Below the pieces are notes generated by a model. The model made no database searches, was not told the DNA's origin, and worked only from the letters and a program-made list of their open reading frames with translations. 64,000 nt of DNA, from the NCBI GenBank assembly GCA_963580455.1, contig OY756960.1, positions 3,410,001 through 3,474,000 on the forward strand. The letters run 5' to 3'. A program made the position numbers and the translations under genes. Source of the DNA: Euonymus europaeus (Eukaryota > Streptophyta > Magnoliopsida > Celastrales > Celastraceae). Shown here one piece after another: positions 12,792 through 25,228 of this stretch (position 1 is its first letter; each line of letters opens with the position of its first letter).

Positions 12792-13137
12792 GGATTGGCT
12801 TAAAACCACTGGACCCCTCATGGGGCACTAAATATTTTTTATTTTTTTTGAAAAAATAGTAAACGTGTAGTGAATATCGTAATAATCTCAATGGTATTTT
12901 TTTTATTCGAAACAAAAATCAGAATCATGGTGATATAAAATTGAATGTTTAGATTTTAGATCCGACGATTTTAAATTTTCACACATTTTTATGAATATTT
13001 TAATTTTTATTTCAAACAAAAAAATATCGTTGAGATTATTACGATATACACTATACATTTATTATTTTTTCAAATATTTTTATAAATGGCACTCGAGGGG
13101 TGATGGTTTTTGCCACCCACTGGACCATCGCCGAATC
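12792..13137. mobile_element. 346-bp hairpin MITE with 10-bp flanking repeat
   Basis: The two halves form a long imperfect inverted repeat. The left arm (GATTGGCTTAAAACCACTGG, then GTGTAGTGAATATCGTAATAATC) reappears inverted in the right arm (ATTACGATATACACTATAC, then CCATCGCCGAATC). TTATTTTAAT occurs directly at both borders (12782-12791 and 13138-13147), as expected of a target-site duplication; 9-10 bp suggests a Mutator-like origin. There is no coding capacity. It lies about 200 bp upstream of the probable transcription start of the Myb-like gene. Confidence 0.7.
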
Positions 13138-13319
13138 TTATTTTAATATTCATATTTTTCACTTGAGTACCGCCGCAACCCAATTATTGCAAGTGCTCTA
13201 ATAAATGGTCAGCTAAAAAAAAAACGTTGCAAGTTTTGTTTGGCAATGAATGTGGGACAAATTCTTTGGGCCCCACCGATTAACCAAAAATTGAAAGGGC
13301 GGTCTTGTTCTTGTTGGTC

Positions 13320-13680
13320 TCGCGCGTCGTGACTTCACGGTGTCTTCGCAGGGCTGCCGTCAAGACATTCAGGCGGTCGGCGTTCAAGTGATAGGTACGT
13401 TCTTGCTCATAGCCCTTTTAATTCTTTTTTGTTCCTGTTTTTTCGCCTTTGGTCGCGATCTGGTGTTCCTCTGTTCATTCGCGATGTCCTTCTCTGTTCA
13501 TGTTACCCATATATGTTTATGGATTTGTTGGTACTTGTTCCTTGTATGACTCTTTTTTTGCTTATGTTGTCTTCAATTTTGTTTGTTAGGTTACTGAATT
13601 GTTGCATTTGAACCTATTTATGAGCTTCTTCTCTCTAGTGTTTGTTTAGGGTTTAGTTAATTTCTGTGCCATAATCAGAC
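13320..13680 (+). promoter_or_regulatory. 5' UTR with intron of the Myb/SANT-like gene
   Basis: A donor (GTGATAG|GTACGT, intron from 13395) and an acceptor (ATAATCAG, intron end 13678) bracket an intron that ends two bases before the ATG at 13681. The upstream exon (about 13320-13394) is GC-rich and non-coding. Leader introns of this kind are common in plant genes. Confidence 0.5.
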
Positions 13681-16376
13681 ATGAATCCCAATCATACCCC
13701 AAATCAATCTGGTATAGACCCTTGCCCAATACAAAATAACCCATCTCTGGTTCAAAAATTGTTTGGTAATCAGCAACAAAGCCACACCTTCCTTCAAGTT
13801 GCCCATTTATCCCCAACCTCTGCACCTAATGTCCATCAAAGCCACCAGCATTTCACTCCCGTTTTAATACCAAACGACAGTGGCCCCTCAAAGCACAGGA
13901 GAAAATCGCAGATGATGAACGAGAAACGCACATCACGGCCTCCAAACTGGAAATTGGAGGAGGATATTGATCTGTGTAAAGCTTGGATTCAGATTACTAC
14001 AGACCTGGCTATTGGAAATGGTCAAGAGATGCAATCATTTTGGATGCGAGTTTGTAAGGACTTTGTTCAAAGAAGAGGTGGGGATAAATCTAGAAATGAG
14101 CAGGCTTGTGAAAGTAGGTGGGGTCTTGTTCATCCTTGGGTTACGAAATGGACAGCAATTTGGAAGCGAAGTATGGAATCAAAACCCAACGGTTTCACCA
14201 TCCAAGACCAGGTTAGTTTTTTATAGAATTATCTATCTGTAGTTCTGAATGGCTTGTCTTGTCTTGTTTGTTTACTAGCACAATTATTGCATTTATGGCT
14301 TTCTTTTCCTTTTAGTGTAAGGTTATCAGGTTTACATGTGTCGGGTTTTAGGCAGGGAGAGTTAGATTGATTTACCCTTGAGTTCTGAATTTTTTTTCTC
14401 AATTGTTTAGTTTGTGAGCTGAAATTAGACATGTCATTGTTTTAGTTTTGTTTCTATGGTTTCATGGGAATATCAACTTGTTTCTTCTTCATCTTCATAG
14501 TGATTTTAACTTTGATGTCCTTGTCTCTGTATGCAGATTATGTATTATAGAACACAAAATTTGTACTTATGCCTTGGGCTCTGCCTAGGACCTTAGAGTT
14601 GAAAAACTAGGATAACCTTGGAGGAGCATAACATAGTAACCTAAACAGGCTCATACATTCTGTTGTCTGTTAGAATATTTTTTTGGTGTTTTGGAGAGTT
14701 TGAGAGCATACAACTACACATGAATTAATATGCTGAACTGGAGAAATGGAAGCATTGCTACATATGAAAAAGTAAAACTTCAGGCTGAGGCATTTTATAG
14801 AGTCATAATCATGTTCTTCTTCAGTATTATGTCTTAGATGCTATCTCATATGTACAATCATGGAAGTAGCAGATAACAACCATATTTTTGTGTGAGGTTC
14901 TCATAATATTACCTGGTTTTATCTTCATTCATCCAGTGTTGGCCACTGGTTTGGCTTCTAGTTACTTATTCTGGTGGTGTATTATTGCGTTCATAATATT
15001 AGCAAGCTTTATCTTTATTCTTGAACACAACAAAACTCTTGAACCTTCATATTGACTTATTTAATCTTGAATATTTGGAAGTTATACTACTTCAAACCAT
15101 ATTTCTTTTTCATTGATACTTTAAACCATATTTCAATTTGAACATTGTGAGTTTGAAAGCATACAACTACATATGATATAATGAGGTCTCAGAATCTCAT
15201 AAAAGAAGAAGGATGTGAATTGTTACTTTGCTGAAGTGGTGAAGTCAGGGTCCCAAATCCCAGAATCATCAAGGAGTCACCCAGAAAATGTATGTATGAT
15301 ATCTCATAATTTTTTTTTTAATTTTATCTTTCTTAGGAAACAAAATATCCACCCTGTAAAAACTTCTAATGATAATATGTAGCTGTCAGTGAATGTCTAT
15401 TCCATGTTTAAATTCTCAAACCTTTATATTTGGAGATTGCTTTCTTTGCTGCATTGGTTGAATGATTTTTGGTGCTTATTTTTCAGGAACATTCCGCAAG
15501 ATCACTATTTTTAAAAAAGTACAAACAGCACTTCAAGTACGAGCACTGTTGGATCATACTAAGGAGTTGTTCTAAGTGGCAGCAATACAGCGCTGAAAGC
15601 AAGGCAGGAGTGGAACTTGGGTTCAACAAGCGAGGGCCTTATGTAGATCCTATGGTAGAATGGCATGTTGGAGGTTCTCAGGGGGCTGATTTTGATCTAG
15701 GTGCGAATGAAACTAGATTGCCAGAAAACTGCATGCATACCCCTCAAGTCGAGACACCTGTGACTGATTGCTCACCTTTCCAAGCATCCAATGGAAATGA
15801 AGGAACGGATGAGCTACAAAGGCCGGTTGGCTCGAAGGCAGCAAAGGCTGATAGGGCACATAAGAAATCATCGAAGAATGATGCATCTTCTCAGGTGAGC
15901 GACAGCATAAATGCAGGCTTCATGGGTATAATTGAGAACAGTCACCGTAATTGGAACTCATATGTCAGGAGCATGGAAGCGTGGAGGAGGATTAGAAAAG
16001 AGGATGAAGAGGAGAGATTGCTGTCAATGGTTGTCAAGAAGTCCAAGATTTTCAAAAACAGGGCAACCATCATAGAGAAGCTTATCAGTGCTAAAAGGCA
16101 ACTTAGATCCATGGCTAAAAGTAGTTTGACAGACTCTGACGAGATTGAAGAGTTGGATCAGCTAAAACAAATGGTGGAGGATCTAGAGTGTCAACTAGAA
16201 GGTAAATGAATCTTTGCCTTTCTTATGAATGTCAATGTACTGTAAAAGTACTTGGTTCTTTTAAATGTCTAATTCTTTAAAAAAAATCAGAATTGCGACA
16301 AATTAGCATGGTTGATGTTGGGAGTCCTTCACCTCGTTTGAGAGCAACACCCTCTAATGTGACTCCTATGAGGTAG
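13681..16376 (+). CDS. Myb/SANT-like DNA-binding protein, NAM-associated type (PIF/Harbinger ORF1-like)
   Basis: Three exons (13681-14211, 15487-16201, 16291-16376) give 443 residues. The N-terminal 85 residues are polar and rich in Q, N, H and P. A Myb/SANT-like domain follows, with tryptophan-centred helices (SRPPNWKLEEDIDLCKAW, FWMRVCKDFVQRR, ACESRW) and continuing across the splice into YKQHFKYEHCWIILRSCSKW. The middle is a low-complexity linker with a KAAKADRAHKKSSK basic patch (possible nuclear signal). The last 110 residues form a coiled-coil-like NAM-associated region (ISAKRQLRSMAKSS, EIEELDQLKQMVEDLE). Proteins of this type in plants are often mis-annotated as 'glutathione S-transferase T3-like' and derive from the Myb-like ORF of PIF/Harbinger transposons. 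The frame is intact. Whether it is domesticated or a transposon gene is open. Confidence 0.8.
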
Positions 16377-17035
16377 TGACTCTATCTTTTTTCTGTCTGT
16401 ATTTTCCTTTCAGGATGTACCATGAATTAATGCGAGTTCTCTCATGTTCATAGGTTCACGGATGTTGATTGCTTAGGGAGCGAGAGGAGGGAATGAATTT
16501 TTTCTGGATTTGTTCTTAAGTTGGGTTTGTTCTGAATTTGGCAGTGCAAAGGCTTTCTTATAGCACTATTCTGAATTTGTAGTAACTTTTGAATTATTTG
16601 CCTTATAAACTTTTGGATAGAACTTCTCGTTCTTTCATTTGTGTTAAACTGTCTGTCTTTTATCTTTTGACACTCGCATTACTGGATTTTGCATGATAGT
16701 ACTGGCCAGAATCTCTGATTTATCATGATTTAAGTTCGGCTGCCTTGTTTTGATCCATATGTAGGTTTTGATATCACATAAATAGCCACACGGCCCACAC
16801 CAAAATCAGCAGATGGAGTGGACTTATATTAAAGTGCACAATCTTAACGCATACTTGGCACCAAACTAAACCCTAAATAAGCGTACTACATACTTGACAT
16901 ACCACTTTATTTTACTAAGTGATATATTTTCATACATATTCCAAATGTACGTGAGTCATGAGATTCTTTCTCAAAGTTGTATTAATTTGATTGTCATAAA
17001 CTTGTTTCATTCGCATGTGCATGTAATGTGCAAGA

Positions 17036-17770
17036 ACTTCCGGATCGGTGATAGTATCGACAATTTCTTCGGGTAGAGGAACTCATGGATCAATAGTTTT
17101 GTGTCACTCATATTCAATTATTATGTTATGAAGAATAATGCATGTGATCATGATCTTCTTCAAGTCATATGTCTTGTAATAACAGATTGGTCCCTGTGTG
17201 GAGGACATCATAAGCTCGCTTGACATTCTTTCGAACACTTTCTTGTGTTCTTGCAAAAACCTCTACCATGTTGTGTGTGAATGAGGACTTGATTGCACAA
17301 GTATAACATGTTGTAGGTAAATTTCATTTGTAAGATAATACGGCGTGTGATGAATATGATCATTGACAGTGAACTCAACATTAGGTATGTGGCCTCTAAT
17401 GAATTCATTGAAAATATGTGAACATCGTAAAATGGTTAGGGATCATGATGTACCGAAGAAAACATTTCAAATCTATAAATCATAGGAGGTCATTGACTCG
17501 AAAATCAATGTAGGCTTTCCAATGTGTCGCACAAATTGATCTTTATAGGCAATAGGGCATGCACGTCATTCCCAGCGCATGCAATCAAAAATCCCTAAAA
17601 TGTCCGAGGATCTCAGTGATACATTTTCTAGTGATGCGTTTTCTTGCAATAGCTGAAGAATACCATTCATGTTTGATATTCTTAAATAATGTCACTTATA
17701 CAAATTTATAACTGTCTCACAAAATTTGATGAGTGTTTCTTTTACAGTTGACTCCCAAATCTTGATGATA
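17036..17770 (-). pseudogene. Decayed PIF/Harbinger transposase (DDE nuclease)
   Basis: Broken minus-strand reading frames match the plant Harbinger nuclease in order: a degraded MLGSIDCMHW-like block near 17580, KDQFVRHIGKPTLIFES (about 17550-17500), VEFTVNDHIHHTPYYLTNEIY (about 17390-17320), KKVFERMSSELM (about 17240-17205) and MITCIILHNIIIEYE (about 17150-17105). Several in-frame stops and shifts make it non-functional. It lies 0.7 kb downstream of the intact Myb/SANT-like gene and points toward it, which suggests the two proteins of one former two-gene element, although common terminal repeats could not be identified. Confidence 0.75.
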
Positions 17771-17789
17771 AGAAGAACAAATTAAAAGG

Positions 17790-20661
17790 GGGAGAATTTA
17801 GAGAGAGGGGGAGATATTCATATACTTTGCATCTATGGTGGATGATTCAAGGAAATGACAGGTGAATCAAAAAACTATGCACAATAATTTTCAAATCTGG
17901 AAAAAAACAAAAACGGAACATATGAGCAAAGAGATAAAAAAAACACTGGTGGCAGAAGGCGGCTTCCACAGCCACAGCAGTGCCCGGGCTGCTGTGATTT
18001 TTTTTTTCTAGCAGGTACCTCTCTAATAGACTTAATAGTATTTTAAAGCTACAATTTTTGAAAAACAAAATGAGAGTATTTATTCTAACGATATGGTTTT
18101 TCTTAGAAATAAAAAAATTAGATTTATTGTGATCGAAACATCAAATGATTGTTTATATATGACGGTCTGGAGAGAGCATGTATTTTTCATGTTGAATCAG
18201 ATTTATTATTTCAAATCAAAAATATTATTTGATTTGTTAGGATGAATACTACACATTTATGATTTTTTAAAAACTTAAAAAATTTATAGCTCTAAAATAT
18301 TATCACAATCAGGTCTGCTATAAAAAATTTACGACAAATCCTATCCACTCGCTTCGACAGTGGGTGGAATCGGAGATAGACAAGATGTGGGTATCTACTA
18401 ACCCTACATAATATGTAGAGAACTTTTTCCAATAATTGAACATATGTGACCTCTAGTTTTACCCTATAACTCTATCATTAGCCGACCTCTATGTTCATCC
18501 CAATAACTCTTCCATTATGTCATATGTTCGCATGTAAATAAGCAAAGAAAAAACAAAATACAAAAAGAACAAACATCAGGTCTTGCCTTTCCTATACTTT
18601 GACTGCCTCGTAAATCTTCAATTTGGCCTTTAATTCATCAAAGGAGGTAGTTTGGAGACCAAAAAGAAACAAAAGCATTATTAGACAAAAAGCAAAGCCA
18701 AATCTTCTTGGCATTCTTTATGTTTTTTGTTTTGTTTTCACTAAGACTATGAACTGTTTGGTCCAAGACTGCGTTCTGGTTATGATAACGCAATCTCATT
18801 TCAAATTTATGGGTTGTGAACATAATCACTTTTTGTGCTAATAATGCTTAAATAATGCCAGGGTTAATTGCTGTTGGGACTTGCTGAAATTACTCTAATA
18901 GACATCAATTATTCCTATTGTCATTTTCCAAACTATTGAGAGATTATTTGAAAGGATCTATCATAGTTGTGTACATGCTCCATTGATGGTTCTTGTCTCT
19001 CCAAGATACCATTTCATATTCTTTCTTCTTTGTAAGATTTTTTTTCAAAGATCCTCATGATGGCTTTTTTGAATACTTGAGAATAGTGCTATTTAGATGA
19101 TATCATCTGATGAGATCGTTGTACTAGAATGTCTAGCGCAGGCTTGATTGGTCTGAGTTTAGGCTTATTTTAGTTGTTTAAAAGGTAAATTTGATTGTTG
19201 TTGTTCTCGGTTATCTAAAAAGTATTTGAGTGCCCTAGTGAATACGAAAATTATCTGCATACCTAGGTGCACTTGTGACCTCATATCCTCATTTGACACT
19301 CAGCTTAACTTGAAACCTTAAAACCATATGTTATGGGTCGGTTTTTGTATATAAAACAGTTCCCGGCCTTACTAAACTAATATATATATATATATATCTA
19401 TATATATATCTATATATATATATATATATATGAAACTTCTTCCCACATCAAATGTGTTCCTTAAACTCAACATACAAACCTAATTCAATTGGAGGCAAAT
19501 CAACCCAATTCCAATCTTGAAGTGTTTAAAAGAACTTGATCCATTTACAATACTAATTGTTCTCATTCTTGATCATATTCTTGCAACCAAACTATTAGGG
19601 GTGTGCGTATACAAGTTTCTCATTTGATGACAAGATAAGTTGGATCAAAGTCTAAACAAAGTATTACTCCTGATAAGAATCCTGATAAGAATCGAACTCT
19701 ATAAATATCAATAATGGAATTTGAATCAATTTTGAAATGGTACCAATTTCTTCACCTCCACACAATGAGGGAAGAAAAGAAAATATGCATCCAACATACC
19801 CAATACATGATGTATTCATTGAATCCAAAGACATTGGTTTTTAGACGCCATATTGAATACATCAAGGTTGTCTAAGAAGAAAAAGAAGGAAAATTGAGAC
19901 TATAGATATATAATGTGGGACCAATTCTCTTTTATTCTTTAGATAACTCCAATCCAATTATCAACTATGGCCCACTGCACTTTAGTCTCATTGATACAAC
20001 ATACAAGTCATCACTTTTGTTTTCCTTCCTCCTAAATGTTTGAAATGATTCCTTCAAGGCCCACATTTAGACTATTTAGTAAACAAAACCCCACAAGGAA
20101 CATTTTATTCATAAAAAAGAAGAAGGGGAAAAGCATGTCACCAACCATTTTCATGAAGGAAGAGTTGATTTCCATGCTGATTAGATAACCCTTGATTTGA
20201 ACAATATGCAAGTCCACTCAATGATGTTTAGAATATCACACACAAAAAAGATTCTCACTGGTCCTCTCCAATTTGAGTCGTAATCTCTTATATTTCATGT
20301 TAGAAAATCAATCTCAAACATTGTAAATTAATATTTTTCGCTTTGAACTAAAAGCTCGTACGATTTTATTATTTTTGGATCGTTCTTGATTCTTAAATTT
20401 AAAAATGTGTTAATTGTGTGAGAGAGATTATGCCATTATGTCATCGATGAGGTAAAGTCTTAACCTTTCAAACCCATGAGCATGACCATGAAATATTGCA
20501 GCTAAGATGTCATCTAATAGATTAGTATCTTATTTGATATTTTGAACAACACATCTAGCAATGACAGAAGAAAAGCCATGTAAATATGTAATGGTGTTTT
20601 ATGAATCATTACATGGGAAACAAGACAATTTATAAGCAAACCCTAATCATCTCTTAATAGG

Positions 20662-20697
<36 letters not shown>

Positions 20698-21400
20698 AGT
20701 ATACATAACAAATGGCCATTCATATATATTAATTTATAACCCAACTAAGGCATGCTGCGCTGTCAAGTCAATAACTATTGTCCTTCAAAACAACTACTAA
20801 ATTGTTGCTAATCAATGGTAAGGCCCAACAATCATGAGTATTCGTTAAAACCCAATTTATAAAAACAAACCCATGAAAATGTTACATATGTAATTAAATT
20901 AATACTAGCCAAATGAAATTCCTAACTTGGGGAATGGAGGAACATAAACCCTAATCTTTGTCTAATTTTTAAAATTTTGCTTATAATTTACAATTAAAAG
21001 CCCGACGACACAACTAATTATGTTTATAAACAAACTCAAGTTTGCAGACTTTCATATTGTAAACGAATTAGGGAGCCCCACAAATCCTAAATTTATTGAT
21101 AATCCTATTTGGGTTGTAGTATGTTAATTTCAGATTAAATGGATTAACCATCAATGGGGAGATTTAGGTCTCCAGTGGATCCAGCCTTGGAAAATATGAT
21201 AAGCTTCTAGGAACTCTAGAGGTGAACATACACAATCCTACACAGAGACAGAATAAAAACAAACAACAGATTTAAAAAAAAATAACAAATAAAGACAAAA
21301 TTGAAGTTTTTGAAGAGATACACTAGAAAGGAGTCATTTATAAATTTAGCCATTCAAAGAAAATAAAATGAGAGAGAGAGAGTAAACATACATTCCCCTT
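17790..21400. other. Gene-free intergenic stretch with TA microsatellites
   Basis: No coding region is supported in this 3.6 kb. It contains (TA)n with TATC interruptions at about 19378-19432 and a (TA)n(TG)n tract at about 20660-20698. A GC-rich palindromic patch (CAGCAGTGCCCGGGCTGCTG) lies at about 17975-17995. The rest is AT-rich DNA with no feature I can name. Confidence 0.5.
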
Positions 21401-21699
21401 TATCTTTTTTCCTTCTTTAAGTGGCTTTTTCACTTTGGATGGAAGACCAAAACTGCAAGAGAGAAGGGTACAGCAGCTCCTACACTTTGCTGACCGGGAC
21501 AAGCTTTGATCAGGTTACAGGGGTCGATTGCTGTTCTAGCTACTGACTTGCCATTTCCTAATGGGGGCATGCTTGAGATTTCATTTCCACTAAAAAACCA
21601 AATACCCAGTAAAAGAAAAAGCCATTAATACTGATTTCATGTCTCTCCCTGAACTTTATTCTGTTCAAATTCGATACTTTGCTGTTTACTAAGAACGAG

Positions 21700-22166
21700 G
21701 AGGCTTAGCTGTGTGAGTGAGACCAGATACACAAAGTGGAGCCTATCTTAAACGCCATCTCTCTCTCTCTCTAAATACCAACTTTCTTTATCTGCCTCTA
21801 ACAGCCGCATTGTCTTGTTATACTTCAAGAATATCTCGTCTCACTTTCACGCATTAAAGCACTTGTCTCTCCTTCTCTCTCTGAACTCCTCCTCTTGTGC
21901 TCTCTTATTTTCTTGCCTCTTGGTTGTTTTGTTTCACTAACATAAAAATCATTAGAAGAGGTCACAAACCCATTTGTTGTTTGCTCTGGTTCAGTTTTTG
22001 AGTTTATGGGTTGCTTCTAGCAAACCAAGGAAGTCTATTTCTTGACTAGCAGACCTACAGAGCTTGTAACAGTGAAAGCTCAAAATTGGGGTGATTCTAG
22101 GCAGAACCTAGAAGCTTAGGGGTCGAAGAAAATACGAGAAGAACTGCATGAAGTAGAGCCGAAACA
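21700..22166 (+). promoter_or_regulatory. Probable core promoter and leader of the 5-phosphatase gene
   Basis: This stretch holds pyrimidine-rich runs (CTCTCTCTCTCT near 21760, and more near 21870), which are typical of plant core promoters and leaders. The first in-frame ATG of the gene is at 22167. The transcription start is not determined. Confidence 0.35.
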
Positions 22167-25100
22167 ATGAGAGATGGAAACTCCAAGAAAAGCAAGGTGT
22201 TTTTTTCCGTCTTATGTTTCAGGAAAAATATAATATGTCGTCAATTTTTTGGATGTTAAATTGGGGAATGCAATGGCCGGTCAATTGATTATGTGTTTTC
22301 TTTGCTTGGTGAAGCTCTCATGGTCCAAGAAAATGGTCAGAAAGTTGTTCAACATCAAGAGTAAAAATGAGGAATTCCAGGCTGATGATGTCTATGGAGG
22401 TTGGTAAATTTTTTTTTTTTGATTATTTGGGTGAAATTATTATATATTCTGGTTGGTAGAGAAAATCTGGGTCCTGGGAGATATACATTAACCTCAGTAC
22501 ATAGGAGAGAAGTTCTTCTTCACCGATTAGATGCATTTTGTTGTGCAATTTTCTACTTTCTCAGCTCTGATTGTTTGCTGAGATAAAATTTTCAATTTTT
22601 ATTTCCATCTCAATTGTTTGAGAAATTGAGCAATGCATTACCGCATAATCCCCTATCTCATTTGTACTAAAATCACAAAAAAAATTGTTGTTATTTATTC
22701 TGCCATTTCTAATACCAAGTTTAGCCATTGCATTGCTCTTCGGTTCCTTGGTATTGGTGGAGATATCCCATAGGTGTATTTAACTTCTTTATGCTGAAGT
22801 TCTAGGAATGGTGAATTAACTGTGTGTTTTCTCCCTTCCTTATTTCTTCAGGGGGTGAGGTAGAGTATAGGACTAGCTTCTCAGAGAGGGAACCAAGCAG
22901 AATCAAAAAGAGCAAAACTGGTACAATATTATCATATCTGAATGTCTTGAAACATGCATCTCCTAAATCTAAAATCATGACTGAATAGTTTTGCCTAATT
23001 TTTTTCCTCTCATCTGCACAGATGCAGAGAAATTTAGCAGAAATGGAGAGTCGGGCAGAAGAGGCAGAATGAATCTTGACTGCCCAAGGATCATAGAGGT
23101 GCAGAATTACAGGTGCATACACTGTGCCATTATTTTGAATTCACAGGTGTTCTTTCATGATATCTTGCTTTTCGGTTAGGCATAAGTATGAACTCTTCTT
23201 TTTTCGATTTGGAGAAGTATTTTTGCAGCTACATGGAATGTGGCTGGAAGATCTCCAACTAGTAACTTGAGCCTTGAAGACTGGCTTCATGCTTCACCTC
23301 CGGCAGACATTTATGTTCTTGGGTATGATTTAGTATAATTGTATCATGGAATTTTTTTTTTTACTGATTTCCATATTCGAAATTGTTAATAACGGAGGCA
23401 CTTCCATCTGCGTTCTCTTTCAGTTTTCAGGAGATAGTTCCTTTAAATGCTGGCAATATTCTGGGTGCAGAAGACAATGGCCCTGCTAAAAAGTGGCTGG
23501 CTCTCATTCGAAAGACGTTAAACAGTCTTCCTGGAACTAGTGGAAGCAGTGGATGTTATACACCATCTCCTATTCCCAAGCCAATTGCAGAAATAGATGC
23601 TGATTTTGGGGGATCTTCTAGGAGGAGGAACTCACCTTTCTTCCATCGCAGGTCATTCCAAACACCCAGCAGCTGGAGAACAGACACTGACCATTCAATT
23701 CCCCAACCACGACTAGATCGCCGATATAGTGTTTGTGATCGAGTTATATTTGGTCACAGGCCAAGTGATTATGACCAAAGTTATAGATGGGGGCAGAGGC
23801 CTAGTGATTATTCCCGGTCTAGTGATTATTCCCGGTCTAGTGTTTATTCCAGGCCTAGTGATTACTCTAGGCCAAGTGATTACTCCCGGTGGGGTTCCTC
23901 TGATGATGATAATGTACCTGTAGATTCAGCAAGTACTGTATCATACTCGCCAATGTACTATGGTGGATCCACATCCACTGAAGATGGATATAGGATGCCA
24001 GGGCATTCAAGATACTGCTTGGTCGCAAGTAAGCAAATGGTTGGAGTATTTCTCACCATATGGGTGAGGAATGATCTGAGAGACCATGTTAAAAACATGA
24101 AAGTATCTTGTGTGGGTAGAGGATTGATGGGTTACCTTGGAAATAAGGTATTCTTTGAATTATCATGATGTTTTTGAATAGTCTTCCCATGTTTGTGCTT
24201 AAATTTTCCAAAATGATAAAATCTATTTATATCGATTAAAATGAGAAAGCAATAATCTTCTGGGTTTTGCAGGGATCTATTTCTGTCAGCATGCTTTTGC
24301 ATCAAACAAGCTTTTGCTTTGTTTGTAGTCATTTAACCTCAGGACAGAAGGAGGGTGATGAGCTAAGAAGAAACTCTGATGTCATGGAGATTCTTAAAAA
24401 GACTAGGTTTCCAAAGGTTCATGGTACTGGTGATGAGAAGTCCCCAGAAACAATCCTTGAGCATGAGTAAGACTGTAGACTTTTGATCACATAGGTACTT
24501 TTGAAATAAAAGTTGATCAACCTGTTGATTTGTATATTTTGATCCAGTCGAGTTATTTGGCTTGGAGATTTGAACTATCGTATTGCTCTTTCATACCGAT
24601 CTGCAAAGGCACTTGTCGAAATGCAAAACTGGAGGGCTTTGTTAAAAAATGACCAGGTGCGGTTACACATCTTCTCTCATATCAGTTTAAGCTGTTTCCT
24701 TCAAAATGTTTGATCGAGTTCTACATCTTATTAATGTGAAACTCGCAATCTGATCTACTGATGGTACTCTTGGCAGTTAAAGAATGAGCAAAGACGCGGT
24801 CGTGTTTTTGTGGGATGGAAAGAGGGGAAGATATATTTTCCTCCAACATACAAGTACTCTACCAATTCAGACAGATACACGGGAGAAGATATGCATCCAA
24901 AGGAGAAACGCCGTACGCCTGCTTGGTAAGAACACCCTCCTAGTAGGTGATATTAGAATGTAACTACTTGCAGTGCTGATTAGCTTAATTTTGCATTTAA
25001 AGGTGTGATCGGATACTGTGGCACGGGGAAGGGCTCCAGCAATCATCGTATGTCCGTGGGGAATCAAGATTCTCAGATCATAGACCAGTTTATGGCATAT

Positions 25101-25228
25101 TTTGGGCTGAAGTTGAGTCAAACCATAACAGTCGATTGAAGAAAAGCACAAGTTATTCTAGTTCCAGGATTCAGGTGGAGGAGCTTCTGCCATATTCACA
25201 CGGATACACTGAACTGAATTTTTTCTGA
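22167..25228 (+). CDS. Type I inositol polyphosphate 5-phosphatase (IP5P1/IP5P2-like)
   Basis: The enzyme removes the 5-phosphate from Ins(1,4,5)P3 and Ins(1,3,4,5)P4, lowering a second messenger used in ABA and other signalling. Ten exons (22167-22196, 22315-22399, 22852-22920, 23022-23112, 23215-23322, 23424-24147, 24273-24466, 24548-24656, 24777-24925, 25003-25228) give 594 residues, near the roughly 590 of Arabidopsis IP5P1. Catalytic motifs: ATWNVAGR (early), [11 protein letters not shown] (129-139), WLGDLNYR (438-445), PAWCDRILW (518-526) and SDHRPV (544-549). The plant-specific insert between the second and third motifs carries degenerate RPSDYSR heptads (about 240-283). Exon 5 must start at the acceptor TTTGGAG|AAG (23215); the nearer GCAG would break the frame. 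Exon 2 must end at 22399; the better-looking GTAAAT donor 4 bp later leads to a stop. It is closest to IP5P1/IP5P2; which of the two is unclear. Confidence 0.93.
23755..23890 (+). repeat. Degenerate 21-27 bp coding repeat (RPSDYSR heptads)
   Basis: Within exon 6 of the 5-phosphatase, units of the form AGGCCTAGTGATTATTCCCGG recur about six times with substitutions and encode R-P/S-S-D/V-Y-S-R. Serine and tyrosine residues in an arginine-rich, probably disordered insert make it a plausible phosphorylation or interaction segment (inference). Similar heptads occur in Arabidopsis homologues, with varying copy number. Confidence 0.8.

Noticed and set aside
13340..13611. Hydrophobic open frames before the Myb-like gene
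   Set aside because: They coincide with a T-rich leader intron, which naturally reads as F/L/V/C-rich membrane-like peptides.
19378..19432. (TA)n tract as a possible origin or matrix attachment region
   Set aside because: Microsatellites of this kind are common in plant DNA; nothing else supports a function.
23729..23923. Repetitive open frame in the second reading frame of exon 6
   Set aside because: It is a shadow of the RPSDYSR-encoding repeat in the true frame of the 5-phosphatase.
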